From Ephydatia muelleri (lineage: Eukaryota > Porifera > Demospongiae > Spongillida > Spongillidae), in NCBI GenBank assembly GCA_013339895.1, contig JABACO010000008.1, positions 3,551,490 to 3,615,489 on the forward strand: a stretch of DNA of 64,000 bases, read 5' to 3'. The position numbers were made by a program, and so were the translations under genes. Every line of letters starts with the position of its first letter. Position 1 is the stretch's first letter. The notes under the pieces were generated by a model, which saw only the letters and a list, made by a program, of their open reading frames with translations, made no database searches and was not told the origin of the DNA. Positions 35,062 through 44,549 of the stretch are shown here, piece by piece.

Positions 35062-35510
35062 TTATAATATTGTATTTTTAGAGGGTACATGTGTGTAGGG
35101 TATTAATATTATGTGCTTTGCAGAATGGCTGAAGCAATCAACTGCTGCTATGCCAGAATATCCGTTAGATCCATAGCACAGAAGCTGTAAATGGGAACAG
35201 AGGGTGTGAAAACACAATCTATGGCACAGCTAGTTGTAGAGTAAAGCTGTAAAGTTGATGGTGTACATGTTTGCACATTTTGAGAGAGGATGTAGGACAA
35301 GGATCGGAGGGGAGAGACAGTTTAGGGAATGGGAGATAAGGAGAAGTATATAGACAATTAGAGGTAAATAAATAGTGGAATTCTTCTGGTTTTGTAGGTG
35401 CATAACAGGGTTGTTTTCGAACAGTGCGTTGTAGTTAACGATTTCATGCCGAATACGCAGAATAGTGTAAAGCTGCTACACCAATGTTGATTTCATAACC
35501 CCAATGCAAA
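34106..35510. other. Intergenic region with simple repeats
   Basis: A 34-bp unit (TGTGTGTTCTTTTGTTGTTT plus GTTGGTGTTGTTG) is repeated about 2.5 times at 34485-34572, and a GT microsatellite lies at 35020-35057. A short ATG-led stretch at 35125-35190 (MAEAINCCYARISVRSIAQK then stop) follows a plausible acceptor but is not recognised. Confidence 0.4.
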
Positions 35511-35514
35511 CCCA

Positions 35515-35592
35515 CCCTACACAGCCCTTGTACACACCCACTTTACAGTGGCTTCATACACCCACCCTACACTCCCCTCATACATACACCCT
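35515..35592 (-). repeat. Short array of the CACCCTACACTCCCC minisatellite
   Basis: Three to four degenerate copies of the unit that forms the larger array at 36125-36735, here in opposite orientation. Confidence 0.7.
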
Positions 35593-35774
35593 AATGAAAC
35601 ATTTGCATCTATATAGCTAAGATTGCAGAATATGCATTTATATTCCTATATCAGATAACACATGTACCAGCGTTTCCAGACAGTATTGCAGCATTTACAC
35701 CTCTCTTCTGCAAACCAGACACCTGGTCAACCATCAGGGAAACTAGTGGTGAAATAACTAGCACTGAGCTACGT

Positions 35775-35965
35775 TTTGCTTGCGGAGCAGTGGTGGCACT
35801 TCAGTTTGAAGTTGAACATGAATGGTAGGAGTTGGTAGCAAATTGACTGCCCGTACCCAGTTGGAAACCAACTGAACACATCTCGGCCACTGTACAGATG
35901 GAAAAGAGATTCCTCCTGCTTAGCCTTGAGCGTAACTTTGAAGGTGAATCCACAATAGAGAATAA
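35775..35965 (-). pseudogene. RecQ-like helicase, Walker A exon, inverted
   Basis: On the minus strand the reading KVTLKAKQEESLFHLYSGRD continues into VFSWFPTGYGQSICYQLLPF. This is the N-terminal RecQ block: motif 0 (Gln in AKQEE) followed by motif I. The Walker A lysine is replaced by Gln (GYGQS where GYGKS is the rule), which alone should abolish ATP hydrolysis. The matching rest of the helicase lies on the other strand at 36740-37735, so one segment has been inverted. Confidence 0.75.
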
Positions 35966-36009
35966 GCCACTGCTTCTCGGAACTCAACAGAATATGCCAT
36001 CACGCAATA

Positions 36010-36125
36010 AGATGAGTATACGGAATGGTTTCCAAAATAAACTACAAAAGTATACGATTAATGGATGCCCGCTACTACCAGGCCGCCCCCGTAACTTTAA
36101 TATAAAAATAGGACCTGGGGACGAG
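36010..36125 (+). mobile_element. Element end shared with 39437-39512
   Basis: ATACGGAATGGTTTCCAAAA plus TAA, then CGCCCCCGTAACTTTAATAT and AAAAATAGGACCTGGGGACG recur with few changes at 39437-39512. In both places the GGGGACGAGG end abuts an array of the CACCCTACACTCCCC minisatellite. No open frame; the class is unknown. Confidence 0.6.
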
Positions 36126-36735
36126 GCTAGGTGGGGGTGAGGAGAGTGTAGGGGGTAGTGTAGGGTGGGTGTACAAGAGGAGTGTAGGGTGTGTGTACAA
36201 GGGGAGTGTAGGGTGTGTGTATGAGGGGAGTGTAGGGTGAGTATGTACAAGGGGAGTGTAGGGTGTGTGTATGAGGGGAGTGTAGGGTGGGTGTATGAGG
36301 GGAGTGTAGGGTGGGTGTATGAGGGGAGTGTAGGGTGGGTGTATGAGGGGAGTGTAGGGTGTGTGTATGAGGGGAGTGTAGGGTGGGTGTATGAGGGGAG
36401 TGTAGGGTGTGTGTGTACAAGGGGAGTGTAGGGTGTGTGTATGAGGGGAGTGTAGGGTGGGTGTATGAGGGGAGTGTAGGGTGGGTGTATGAGGGGAGTG
36501 TAGGGTTGTGTATGAGGGGAGTGTAGGGTGGGTGTATGAGGGGAGTGTAGGGTGTGTGTATGAGGGGAGTGTAGGGTGGGTGTATGAGGGGAGTGTAGGG
36601 TGTGGTACAAGGGGAGTGTAGGGTGTATGAGGGGAGTGTAGGGTGTGCGTATGAGGGGAGTGTAGGGTGTATGAGGGGAGTGTAGGGTGTGCGTATGAGG
36701 GGAGTGTAGGTGTGTGTATGAGGGGAGCGTGAGGT
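36125..36735 (+). repeat. Minisatellite, unit about 22-24 bp, about 27 copies
   Basis: Head-to-tail copies of GGGGAGTGTAGGGTGNGTGT plus ATGA or ACAA. Unit length varies between 18 and 26. It sits between the two RecQ fragments. Confidence 0.95.
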
Positions 36736-36739
36736 TTTG

Positions 36740-37735
36740 TTATCATTTGTGCAGATGTGGACAAGGAACTAATTGCCAGTGTGAGACAAGTGTCTCTTGG
36801 TCATTTTTCAGCTCCTGTACAGTGCTCCTGAGGTCATTCTTGGTACAGACACCCTTGTGGAGATCCTTGTCAGCCCTCCTTGTCAGAAACTGTTGTGGCA
36901 GTAGCTGTCGATGAAGCACACTGTGTCTTCAAGTGGTAAGTGACTTATTGACATATGATAAAATAAATCAATGCACAATACGCAGGAGCAAAGATCTTTG
37001 CCCTTCATTTGGTGCACTGAAGAACCTAAGGGCTTTTGTGCCGTCTGGTGCTCCGATGCTTGCCACTACGGCTACTGTAACCACGGCGATGAGGAATGAC
37101 ATTATTGAGAAGCTAGACATGGCTGGTTGTTGTGTACTGACCGAGTCTCCTAACAAGCCAAACATCACCTATGAGGGGTTTCGAAAGAATACCATCGAGG
37201 AGGACTTCAACTGTGTTGTCAGGGATGTGGTTGAAAACAATATCAAAGCTCAGAGGGTTGTGGTGTACTTCCAATCCCTGGATATCTCTGTACACACACT
37301 TTCTACAAGCTCTACAAGATGCTAGTTACTACCCGCCAGGTGCTGAATATGTTAGCGACAACCGACTATTTGCAATGTTCCACTCCTGTACTGACGAGCA
37401 TAATAAGAGGGTGGTCATGTCTAGTCCTAGTGAAACTGACGGTGTTGTTCGAGTGGTGTTTGCGACAATAATTCTTGGAATGGGGGTTGACTTCAAGAGC
37501 TTGGACTACATTGTCCACTATGGTGCTCCTCATTCGCTTGAAGACTACATTCAGGAGAGTGGCAGAGCTGGCAGAGATCATGAGCAGCCTGTGTCCAGAA
37601 TTTACTCTGAACAACCTTCATGTCTTCTCGGGATGGCAACAAACAGACTACCTTCAGTGATACTAGGTGAGGTGGGGAGAACTGGGGCAGTGGAGCAGGA
37701 GGTGAGATGCGGGCCTTCATTGCAAGTAGGCTGAA
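36740..37735 (+). pseudogene. RecQ-like helicase body, frameshifted
   Basis: Two exons (36812-36935 and 36986 to about 37610) encode RecQ helicase motifs. They are LLYSAPEVILGTDTL (motif Ib region), VAVDEAHCVFKW (motif II with DEAH), PMLATTATVT (motif III), VVVYFQSL (motif IV), FHSCTDEHNKR, VVFATIILGMGVDFKSLDYI (motif V) and QESGRAGRDHEQ (motif VI). A one-base shift separates the first part from VAVDEAH near 36890, and another lies near 37283 between FQSLD and the YTHFLQALQDASYY segment. Motif I is absent here and found on the opposite strand at 35775-35965. The reading stops shortly after motif VI, so RQC and HRDC domains are missing. Sequencing error could explain one shift but not the inversion. 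Confidence 0.8.
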
Positions 37736-37977
37736 CATGTGTCTAAGTTCCCCATGGTGATCACTCCTGATGTCTCGTACATTGCACTGCCTCCACATTG
37801 TCACCTGCAAACTTCACAAAAGCCCCTTTTCTTAGCCATTTGTCCATCACTTTAGTATGATGTAAGCTAATTTCGTTCACTTGATTGAGAATGGCATCAC
37901 AGGAAATAGTAACATTGATGTGATTCAGCTGTGTCCAGGTCTGTAAATAAATGTGAACAGTTATTTGTGTACTCCAT

Positions 37978-37980
37978 TCA

Positions 37981-38021
<41 letters not shown>

Positions 38022-38062
38022 ACACGTACAACACACACACGTACACATACACATACACACAC
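37978..38062. repeat. (CA)n microsatellite
   Basis: CA-rich run interrupted by TA and GTA, probably inside an intron of the broken gene. Confidence 0.9.
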
Positions 38063-38754
38063 ACCTTGTGAATTTTAGTGGAGAAGAGGGCACTGGATAT
38101 GTATGACTGCACCCCACACATCTCTCTGTTGTGCTCCTTCAAGAGAATGCCAACAGCCTTGCACAAGCCTGGGTATTGTGCATCTCCTCTTTTGTGCTTG
38201 TTCCTGACCAAGCCTCGTGTGACAACTGAATTATGGATGATTTTGAATAGGGTTGGCGCCTTGGTGCTGAGTTCCAAAATGGCCTGAGTCCATGAGAAAC
38301 TCTCAGCCTGCTAGAGGGACATATGGAGGAACAGTGACACTGGCTGTGCATTCCTTTTACACAACAATGAACATTCTTCACAGATCATACGGGACACTTT
38401 AGAGACAGCCTCTTCTCTGAGATCAGGACTGGCTAAAAGAGCCCTACAAATACGTTGCCGCCAGCCAATGCCTTCACAATCTTTTCAAACTCAGGATGCA
38501 CAGCTGTAATCACTTCAGCACACTTTTTAGGTAGTACACTGAAATCTGTACAATTTGTGTACTGTTATCTAAAGAACATGAATAATTTATGATGTATTTA
38601 CCTTCACTGATGAAGTAGCAGCCATAGCATCTTCAGTTATGTTCTCACATGGGTCCAACACTATTGCTTCAGTAACTGTGGTGCACATATATATTAGGTG
38701 AATGATATGAACTTATTTGTACAACCAACCTCAACATGACTCTGAGATGGGTTT

Positions 38755-38825
38755 GCGACACCAATCACTCTGTAGTATCCTGTACCCTCTGTAGTATCCT
38801 GTACCCTCTGTAGTATCCTGATAAT
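38755..38825. repeat. Short tandem repeat
   Basis: Three copies of CTCTGTAGTATCCTGTACC (about 21 bp). Confidence 0.85.
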
Positions 38826-39436
38826 TGACACTGTCACTGAGTGGCTCTGTGCTTAGTGCTGTACAAGCATAAATAAATTTAAAGGTATAACATTTGATCA
38901 TTATTTCTTTCCCCTACAGTCATGGCTATCCAGATAAGTAAGCCTTCTTCCAGAGCGCTTAGCCACAGGTCTACACTGGTTAGTGTGAGGAGATGCCCCA
39001 GGGCCACTGGTATTCTTTGTTCTCTTTCTACCGGTGCCAGAGAGAATGAGCTCGAGAGAGCCATTATTCTTCTGATACGTTTCCTTGGCTGTGGTTCTGA
39101 AGGACTCAGCTGACGTAAGTTTATTTTTGCAACTCCTGCAGATGAACCTTGAATGACCATCATCTGCAGCTACTGGGACATCAACAACCCTGCTGAGCCT
39201 ATCTGCAAGGCCTGACGCCAAAGAAACACTTGAGAATAACATAATTGAATGTGCATAACAGCGTTGCTACAAATCCTACAAGACCTTGACTTTGTGGCAG
39301 CCATGGTTGATTACACGTTCGGTAGAAATACTTTACTTGTATATGCTTTGTGTATTTCTAAATGGAGCGCAATGAAAATCTACGGGCGCCACACATACGA
39401 GATGAGGAAAAGCCAGCGCTGGGAACGAGGAGTACA

Positions 39437-39512
39437 CGGAATGGTTTCCAAAATAATTTCTATTTTTCGCCCCCATAACTTTTATATAAAAATAGGGCTT
39501 GGGGACGAGGGT
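39437..39512 (+). mobile_element. Second copy of the element end at 36010-36125
   Basis: ACACGGAATGGTTTCCAAAA, CGCCCCCATAACTTTTATAT and AAAAATAGGGCTTGGGGACG match the first copy in order and orientation, and a minisatellite of the same family follows directly. Confidence 0.6.
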
Positions 39513-39778
39513 AACACTCACCCTGTACTCTCCTTGGACACACTCACCCCACATTCCCCTTGTATACACCCTACACTCCCTTTGTACACACCCACCCCAT
39601 ACCCCTCATACACCCACCCTCATACATACACCCTACACTCCCCTTTTACACACCCACCCTACACTCCCCTTTTACACACCCACCATACACTCCCCTTGTA
39701 CACATCCACCCTACACTCCCCTCATACACACACCCTACACTCCCCTTGTACACACACCCTACACTACCTTGTATAACG
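39513..39778 (-). repeat. CACCCTACACTCCCC minisatellite, second large array
   Basis: About ten to eleven degenerate copies of the 36125-36735 unit but in the opposite orientation relative to the adjoining element end. Confidence 0.9.
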
Positions 39779-40062
39779 CACAACTACAAATATGAGTGTA
39801 CTTCACATGTGTACTAGGAGAGTGTAAGGAAAAAGGCACTCACTATTATGCCGTTTATTAGAAAACTTGTAGGTGTGGTTTTCGTTGAGAGTTTAGAAAC
39901 GATACTAAACGAAGACATGTACAAATAGTTCGGGGTTGAATATCAGTGGTACAAACGAAGATGACTGCGGATTTTACTCAGTGAAACAGAGAGTGGTTAG
40001 CTCTAACGCTGCCCAACTCTGTATCCTTCTTCCCCCTTCCAAAAAAAAACACCTGATCCCAG

Positions 40063-40063
40063 T

Positions 40064-40117
<54 letters not shown>

Positions 40118-40132
40118 ACACACACACACACA
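40063..40132. repeat. (CA)n microsatellite
   Basis: Nearly uninterrupted CA repeat. Confidence 0.95.
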
Positions 40133-40336
40133 CACCAATGCACACAACAATGACCTGTCCACCCCCACCCCGTGATTACATGATTTAATCCAATGTACAA
40201 CTATCCTTTAAAGCATATACTTTCAGAGGTCCTAACAATGTCTCTATCTTGAAGGCTCAAGGATCACTCTAGTCACTCCGTCACGGTATCTGAGGTTTAG
40301 GGTGATCTTGAGTTGCTTCAAATCCCCCCCCCTCCA

Positions 40337-40448
40337 TCTTCCCCCCCTCTCTCTCTCTTTCTGAGTCTCTCTCTCTCTCTCTCTCTCTGAGTCTCTCTCT
40401 CTGAGTCTCTCTCTCTCTCTCTCTGTCTCTCCTCTCTCTCTCTCTCTC

Positions 40449-40502
<54 letters not shown>

Positions 40503-40553
40503 TCTCTCCTCTCTCTCTCTCTCTCCTCTCGCCTCTCTCTCTCTCTCTCTCTC
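40337..40553. repeat. (CT)n microsatellite
   Basis: Long CT run with periodic CTGAGT, CTCCT and TTC interruptions. It abuts the 3' end of the gypsy integrase remnant. Confidence 0.95.
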
Positions 40554-40559
40554 ACTCAT

Positions 40560-41185
40560 TGTGATGAGAGATGATCCAGGCACCTCCCATAGACCTTGTT
40601 TCTTCTTTGCTCGCCTATTCTGGACTAACACTGGCTCGCTCAACTGTAATGGAGGCAATTAACTCTCACCTTCCCTTGTGCTGCCCTGTCACTTTGTTCT
40701 TGGCTGTAGCATACACTCACTTGCCACAATCGCTCCATTGGATCTTCAGGTGGGTCCCATGCCAACAGTTTGGTTTGTTCTGCTATTCCAAAAATGCCAT
40801 GTAAGGGTCTGCATTCCTTTTCAACTCTCTTGTGGCTATCCTTACTGCACTAGTAACCTTCCCATATGATTGACTGAGGTACGGCGATGACATGGTATGT
40901 TCAAATATCATGTCTAGGCAAACTCCTGGAACTTATTCCAAGGGGAAACCCATCGGAGTGTACTTTAACTGGAACCAAGTGCCTTGCAATCTGCTGTTTA
41001 AGTATTCCTTCTCTTTCCAACTAAAGAGATCCGTGTCCACTTTCTCCCTTGAAATACTTAACTGCAATTCGTTGGATTGAGCAGGTGAATCAATTTCACA
41101 GACTATACTGTGCTTGATATCCTCCACCATTCCTGGCCAATACACAGCATCTCTGGCTCTCCTCTGGTTGGGACGCAAACAAATA
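40560..41185 (-). mobile_element. Gypsy integrase remnant
   Basis: On the minus strand the integrase N-terminal region reads MRPNQRRARDAVYWPGMVED, then the start of the core domain KVDTDLFSWKEKEYL near 41010-41060. The C-terminal region ELPPLQL-like (PPLQLSEPVLVQNRRAKKK) lies at about 40605-40665. The catalytic middle is deleted or scrambled, and frames change. Flanked by CT and CA microsatellites. Confidence 0.75.
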
Positions 41186-41214
41186 CATCAAGCACTACAA
41201 CCTCACCCGTGCAC

Positions 41215-41268
41215 GCAGATACACACACACACACGCACACACACACATACACACAAACACACACACAT
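41215..41268. repeat. (CA)n microsatellite
   Basis: CA run with CG and TA interruptions. Confidence 0.9.
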
Positions 41269-41467
41269 TTATGACGCAGTGCAGAATTCGTATGGCATAC
41301 AGTGATCTGTAAACAAATGAACACATATTCCAGCATAAGTATGGTTCTGATACCTAAAACTGTAACATGTTATCTACTAGCAGTGCTCCTGCTTTTCTGG
41401 TGAGTCCTTGTCTGAGGCACTGTCACTATCAGCATCTTTTATGTCCACATTGTCGAAACCCATCTTT

Positions 41468-42127
41468 TTAAAACTTCTTCCACTGTTTTGGCAGAGGATT
41501 TAAAATCTTACTCTCCAACACTTCCTGCATTGGCACAGTCTCTGTTCCAGTTGATTTAATTTTGGAAGATTCGAAGTACTTGCGAATATCAGACTCGTTG
41601 TGGAAACCCACAGCAGTCATTACATCACCAAATGTTACCTGTTGGCCAAGTTGCTGAAATGTATAGCGTTCGCGGAGAAAGTGAGCAACGGCAGTGAGAA
41701 TTTCTAGTTCACATTTGACTGCTGCTTCATGTTTGTAATGCTTGTGTATTTTCTTAAATGCTGCGGCGTTTTGCTTGTCTAGTCGTTCTATTTGCTTGTC
41801 TAGCCATTTTATCTCCTCTTTAGGTTTTTCTTTTGTCTGGTGTAGAAATTGTTTAATGTCATTTAGAAGGTCCAACTGGAATTGAAAGTAACACCACAGA
41901 GCCTTATCTTCCTCACTGGTGCCTGGTATAGGTTTTCCCCACGCAAAGTGCTTTGCGACGGCCTTGTACTCGTCGCTGTTTAGGATTGCTCCGATTTCTT
42001 GATTGGTTTCTCGGATTTTTGATCGGTTTCTTGGATTTTTTGATTGATTACTTTGATTTTTATTGGCTTCGTCGATTTTTTCATTCGCTTTGGCAAATTC
42101 CTGCGCATATCGGTATGGAGTAGCCAT
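41468..42127 (-). CDS. Uncharacterised intact single-exon ORF, coiled-coil
   Basis: An uninterrupted frame. The likely start is the ATG at 42127 (MATPYRYAQEFAKANEKIDE), giving 219 residues; an upstream in-frame ATG at 42193 adds a hydrophobic 22-residue stretch that looks like non-coding leader. The protein is hydrophilic and helical, with long Lys/Glu/Gln runs (IKWLDKQIERLDKQNAAAF, HKHYKHEAAVKCELEILTAV) suggesting a coiled coil, and a C-terminal FGDVMTAVGFHNESDIRKYF segment. No family recognised. It lies between a dead gypsy piece and a hAT transposon, yet has no stops or shifts, so it could be a recently mobile or a lineage-specific gene. No clear promoter or splice sites seen. Confidence 0.5.
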   Translation of the reverse strand: MATPYRYAQEFAKANEKIDEANKNQSNQSKNPRNRSKIRETNQEIGAILNSDEYKAVAKHFAWGKPIPGTSEEDKALWCYFQFQLDLLNDIKQFLHQTKEKPKEEIKWLDKQIERLDKQNAAAFKKIHKHYKHEAAVKCELEILTAVAHFLRERYTFQQLGQQVTFGDVMTAVGFHNESDIRKYFESSKIKSTGTETVPMQEVLESKILNPLPKQWKKF

Positions 42128-42352
42128 TTTGATAAATAAAATAATATACGTCACGATGTAAACGGGCTGGACATATAGTTGATAATTAGACAATACCGTA
42201 ATTTACAAAGAACCAGAACAAATATCACATCATACTGTTCATGTTTTGCGAACCACAAATCATACTTACTATGAGACATTTAATAGCATCTGCAAGTGCT
42301 GTAACATTTCTGCAAACAAAACCATCGACGCGCAAGTACAAGCATTATTATC

Positions 42353-43883
42353 CAGGGGCGGGCGGAAGCGTATTATATTTGGGGGGGCTAAACGGAACAA
42401 AATGATAATTATATTCATTGTTACTGATAGGAAACATACGTATCATATTTGGGAACAAGATGATAATTATTTCATTGCTACTGAAATTACAAAGCACTAG
42501 TAAAACTGCCAAAGTATCTGGTGCGTTCATCATTTGCATTGGTGAATTCTACAGCAACATCAGTAACGTTAATGGAGTCAGTCAACTCTTTGTGAACATG
42601 CAGCAGGAAACAGTTGTTCAGCCTTTTCTCAGTCATAGTCGATCTCAGATATGTAAACAGACGCCTAAGCGGAGCAGACAAACTTCTCTCAGATGTGCAT
42701 GATGTGATGGGAATGGTTAGATACAATCGAAGTCACTTATGTACCTCAGAAAGCAAATTTCTGTTTGCATGCTTGGCCAAGGCATCACAAAATGACCTTA
42801 CACTAGTAACTTTTTTTTAATTGTGGCAGCTCCACATGAATGACATCCACAAGAATTCCTAGTTGCTTTTCAAGCTTTTCTACAGTGAACTCCTGTCTAT
42901 ACACAGAATCATTGAAATTGGAAAGCTCTAGCATGTATGCATTCCTCTCCATTTGCAGACTTCAGTAATAATGACTCTATAAGGTAACAATTGGTTTCAT
43001 TACTTCTCTTTGCCCAAAATGATCATGCAGCAGTTCCTGGATTACAAGGTCACATGCTTTCTTTATTTTATATCAAATCCCCTTGTAGTAAACGCATCGT
43101 CACATTTATTTGCAGCTTGCAAAAATGTGTTATGCTTGTGACAATATCGACAATACAAACAAAACATGCACCTTCTTTTTTGTCAGGCACAACGTAATCC
43201 ATGAATATTTTTCGTACCACAAACATGTAAAATACCTTCCATTTTTAGAAATTTACTGAAAAAATCGCTTTCTGTTTAGGCTGATACGCTTCCATATCAT
43301 TACTACAGCATACGGCTGAGCACTCCAACAAACCCGTGGTCACTTATTTGCAGCACTGTCCAGGTCCACTGACGCATCAGTGACTTGAGCCACAGGTACA
43401 CATGTTGTTTCTTGTTGTGCAATCTTACCGATACTACATGTTGTATTGCAATTGATCGTACGCTGACTCGTTTTGGTGTTGCTCCTTCTGGATTCTTTTC
43501 AACTTCCGACCATCATTACTCAACAAAACTTGTCGCCTCTTCATTGGCAGCAAATTAAAGTATGCGTCTCGAGAACAAAACACAGGTCAGAATCACAGCT
43601 GTTGATAATATGCCTTTCAAAGCCTACCAGTACGATAATAGAATAAATCACCAAATCCCATGCAACGAACTCTGGGACAGCAAGTTGAATCTCACACTTC
43701 AGTTGACAAACTGGACAGAAACACCTCAGTACTACTCCTAAATGCAGCGGCGAACCTGAACAAACTTAACTGCTAAAGGCAAAGCAGAACGAATCTCACA
43801 GAACTTAACACGAGCGATGGATAAATCAGAATACGGCACGTTTCACATTGCCCGTTCACTCGCACTTCATATGCTGCATAATT

Positions 43884-43916
<33 letters not shown>

Positions 43917-44080
43917 TATTAGGCCCGTAACGGTATCCGCCAAATCGAGCGATGGGAATAATTAGATACTGATACGGCAGTATACGATCGATCGAATTTA
44001 AATTTGGGGGGGCTAAGCCCCCCAAATTCATATTTGGGGGGGCTAAAGCACCCCCTTGCCCCCCCCTTCCGCCGCCCCTG
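42353..44080 (-). mobile_element. hAT-family DNA transposon with decayed transposase
   Basis: Ends CAGGGGCGGGCGGAAG and CTTCCGCCGCCCCTG are inverted repeats differing by one base insertion. TTATC flanks both sides (5-bp target duplication). On the minus strand, 42487-42726 encodes the C-terminal hAT dimerisation domain (LTIPITSCTSERSLSAPLRR, LFTYLRSTMTEKRLNNCFLL, HVHKELTDSINV). Near 43150-43330, ECSAVCCSNDMEAYQPK and a VPDKKEGACFVC segment resemble the N-terminal zinc-finger part of ZMYM1/P52rIPK-like transposases. Stops and a missing catalytic middle show it cannot encode its own transposase. A poly-C run lies at 43888-43915, and GGGGGGGCTAA blocks are repeated at both ends. Confidence 0.85.
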
Positions 44081-44321
44081 TTATCAGTGATAATGCGCTA
44101 CCCGTTTTCACGTTCATGTGTCTTTGGCGGGAAAAGAGAGAGTGACTTTAAGTGTGCGTACCAACCGTAGAAAACGTTAGGCGAGTAATAACACTCATCA
44201 GCGCACATGGGGAAACACATGTATAATTCTAGCCACGATTTTTTTTAAACCTGTGATCTAGACGTGAATTTTTAAAGGGGCAGTAACAGGAAAAAGTTAG
44301 AAACGTCCAGTCATGGTTTTT

Positions 44322-44430
44322 CAAGCTGGTTTTTTTTAACATAAAACCACTCTGGGATTAGTGTTCTAGCGTGGAAATAGCGTAAAAACCATCCTGGGAT
44401 TAAACATCCACGGGTGGGAATATCGTAAAA
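44322..44430. repeat. Tandem duplication, about 42-bp unit
   Basis: TAAAACCACTCTGGGATTAG...GGAAATAGCG is followed by TAAAAACCATCCTGGGATTA...GGAATATCG, then a third partial start. Confidence 0.7.
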
Positions 44431-44448
44431 ACTATATGGTCTTGTCTT

Positions 44449-44519
44449 GGTTTTGTCGAACAAAAACCATGTTGAAGCTATTAGTTATTGCTTCAACATG
44501 GTTATGGTTCGACAAAACC
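44449..44519. repeat. Palindrome (30-bp arms, 11-base loop)
   Basis: GGTTTTGTCGAACAAAAACC plus ATGTTGAAGC at 44449-44478 pairs with 44490-44519, with two mismatches. Part of the group of short unique palindromes in this window. Confidence 0.9.
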
Positions 44520-44549
44520 AGACCAAACTTAAAAGTGTTGCATTCTTTC

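Larger units (their letters stand above)
37770..39242 (-). pseudogene. Broken gene of a multi-copy metazoan family (DUF6589-like)
   Basis: Minus-strand fragments in order. An N-terminal Cys module at 38901-39242 reads GLADRLSRVVDVPVAADDGH then FICRSCKNKLTSAE. A segment at 38400-38520 reads LPKKCAEVITAVHPEFEKIV. A segment at 38060-38330 reads SWTQAILELSTKAPTLFKII, then YPGLCKAVGILLKEHNREM. A last piece at about 37790-37950 reads LNHINVTISCDAILNQVNEI, then WLRKGAFVKFAGDNVE. These match, from memory, a family of long proteins of unknown role found in many copies in sponges, cnidarians and molluscs. Stops and frame changes between 38330 and 38460 and a CA run near 37980-38060 break it. Family name given with reserve. 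Confidence 0.5.

Noticed and set aside
36075..36764. Open frames rich in Pro-Tyr-Thr (SYTHPTLP)
   Set aside because: Translations of the GGGGAGTGTAGGG minisatellite between two RecQ fragments; no splice or coding context.
40244..40658. Arg/Glu-repeat protein on the minus strand
   Set aside because: Reading of the CT microsatellite joined to gypsy integrase debris.
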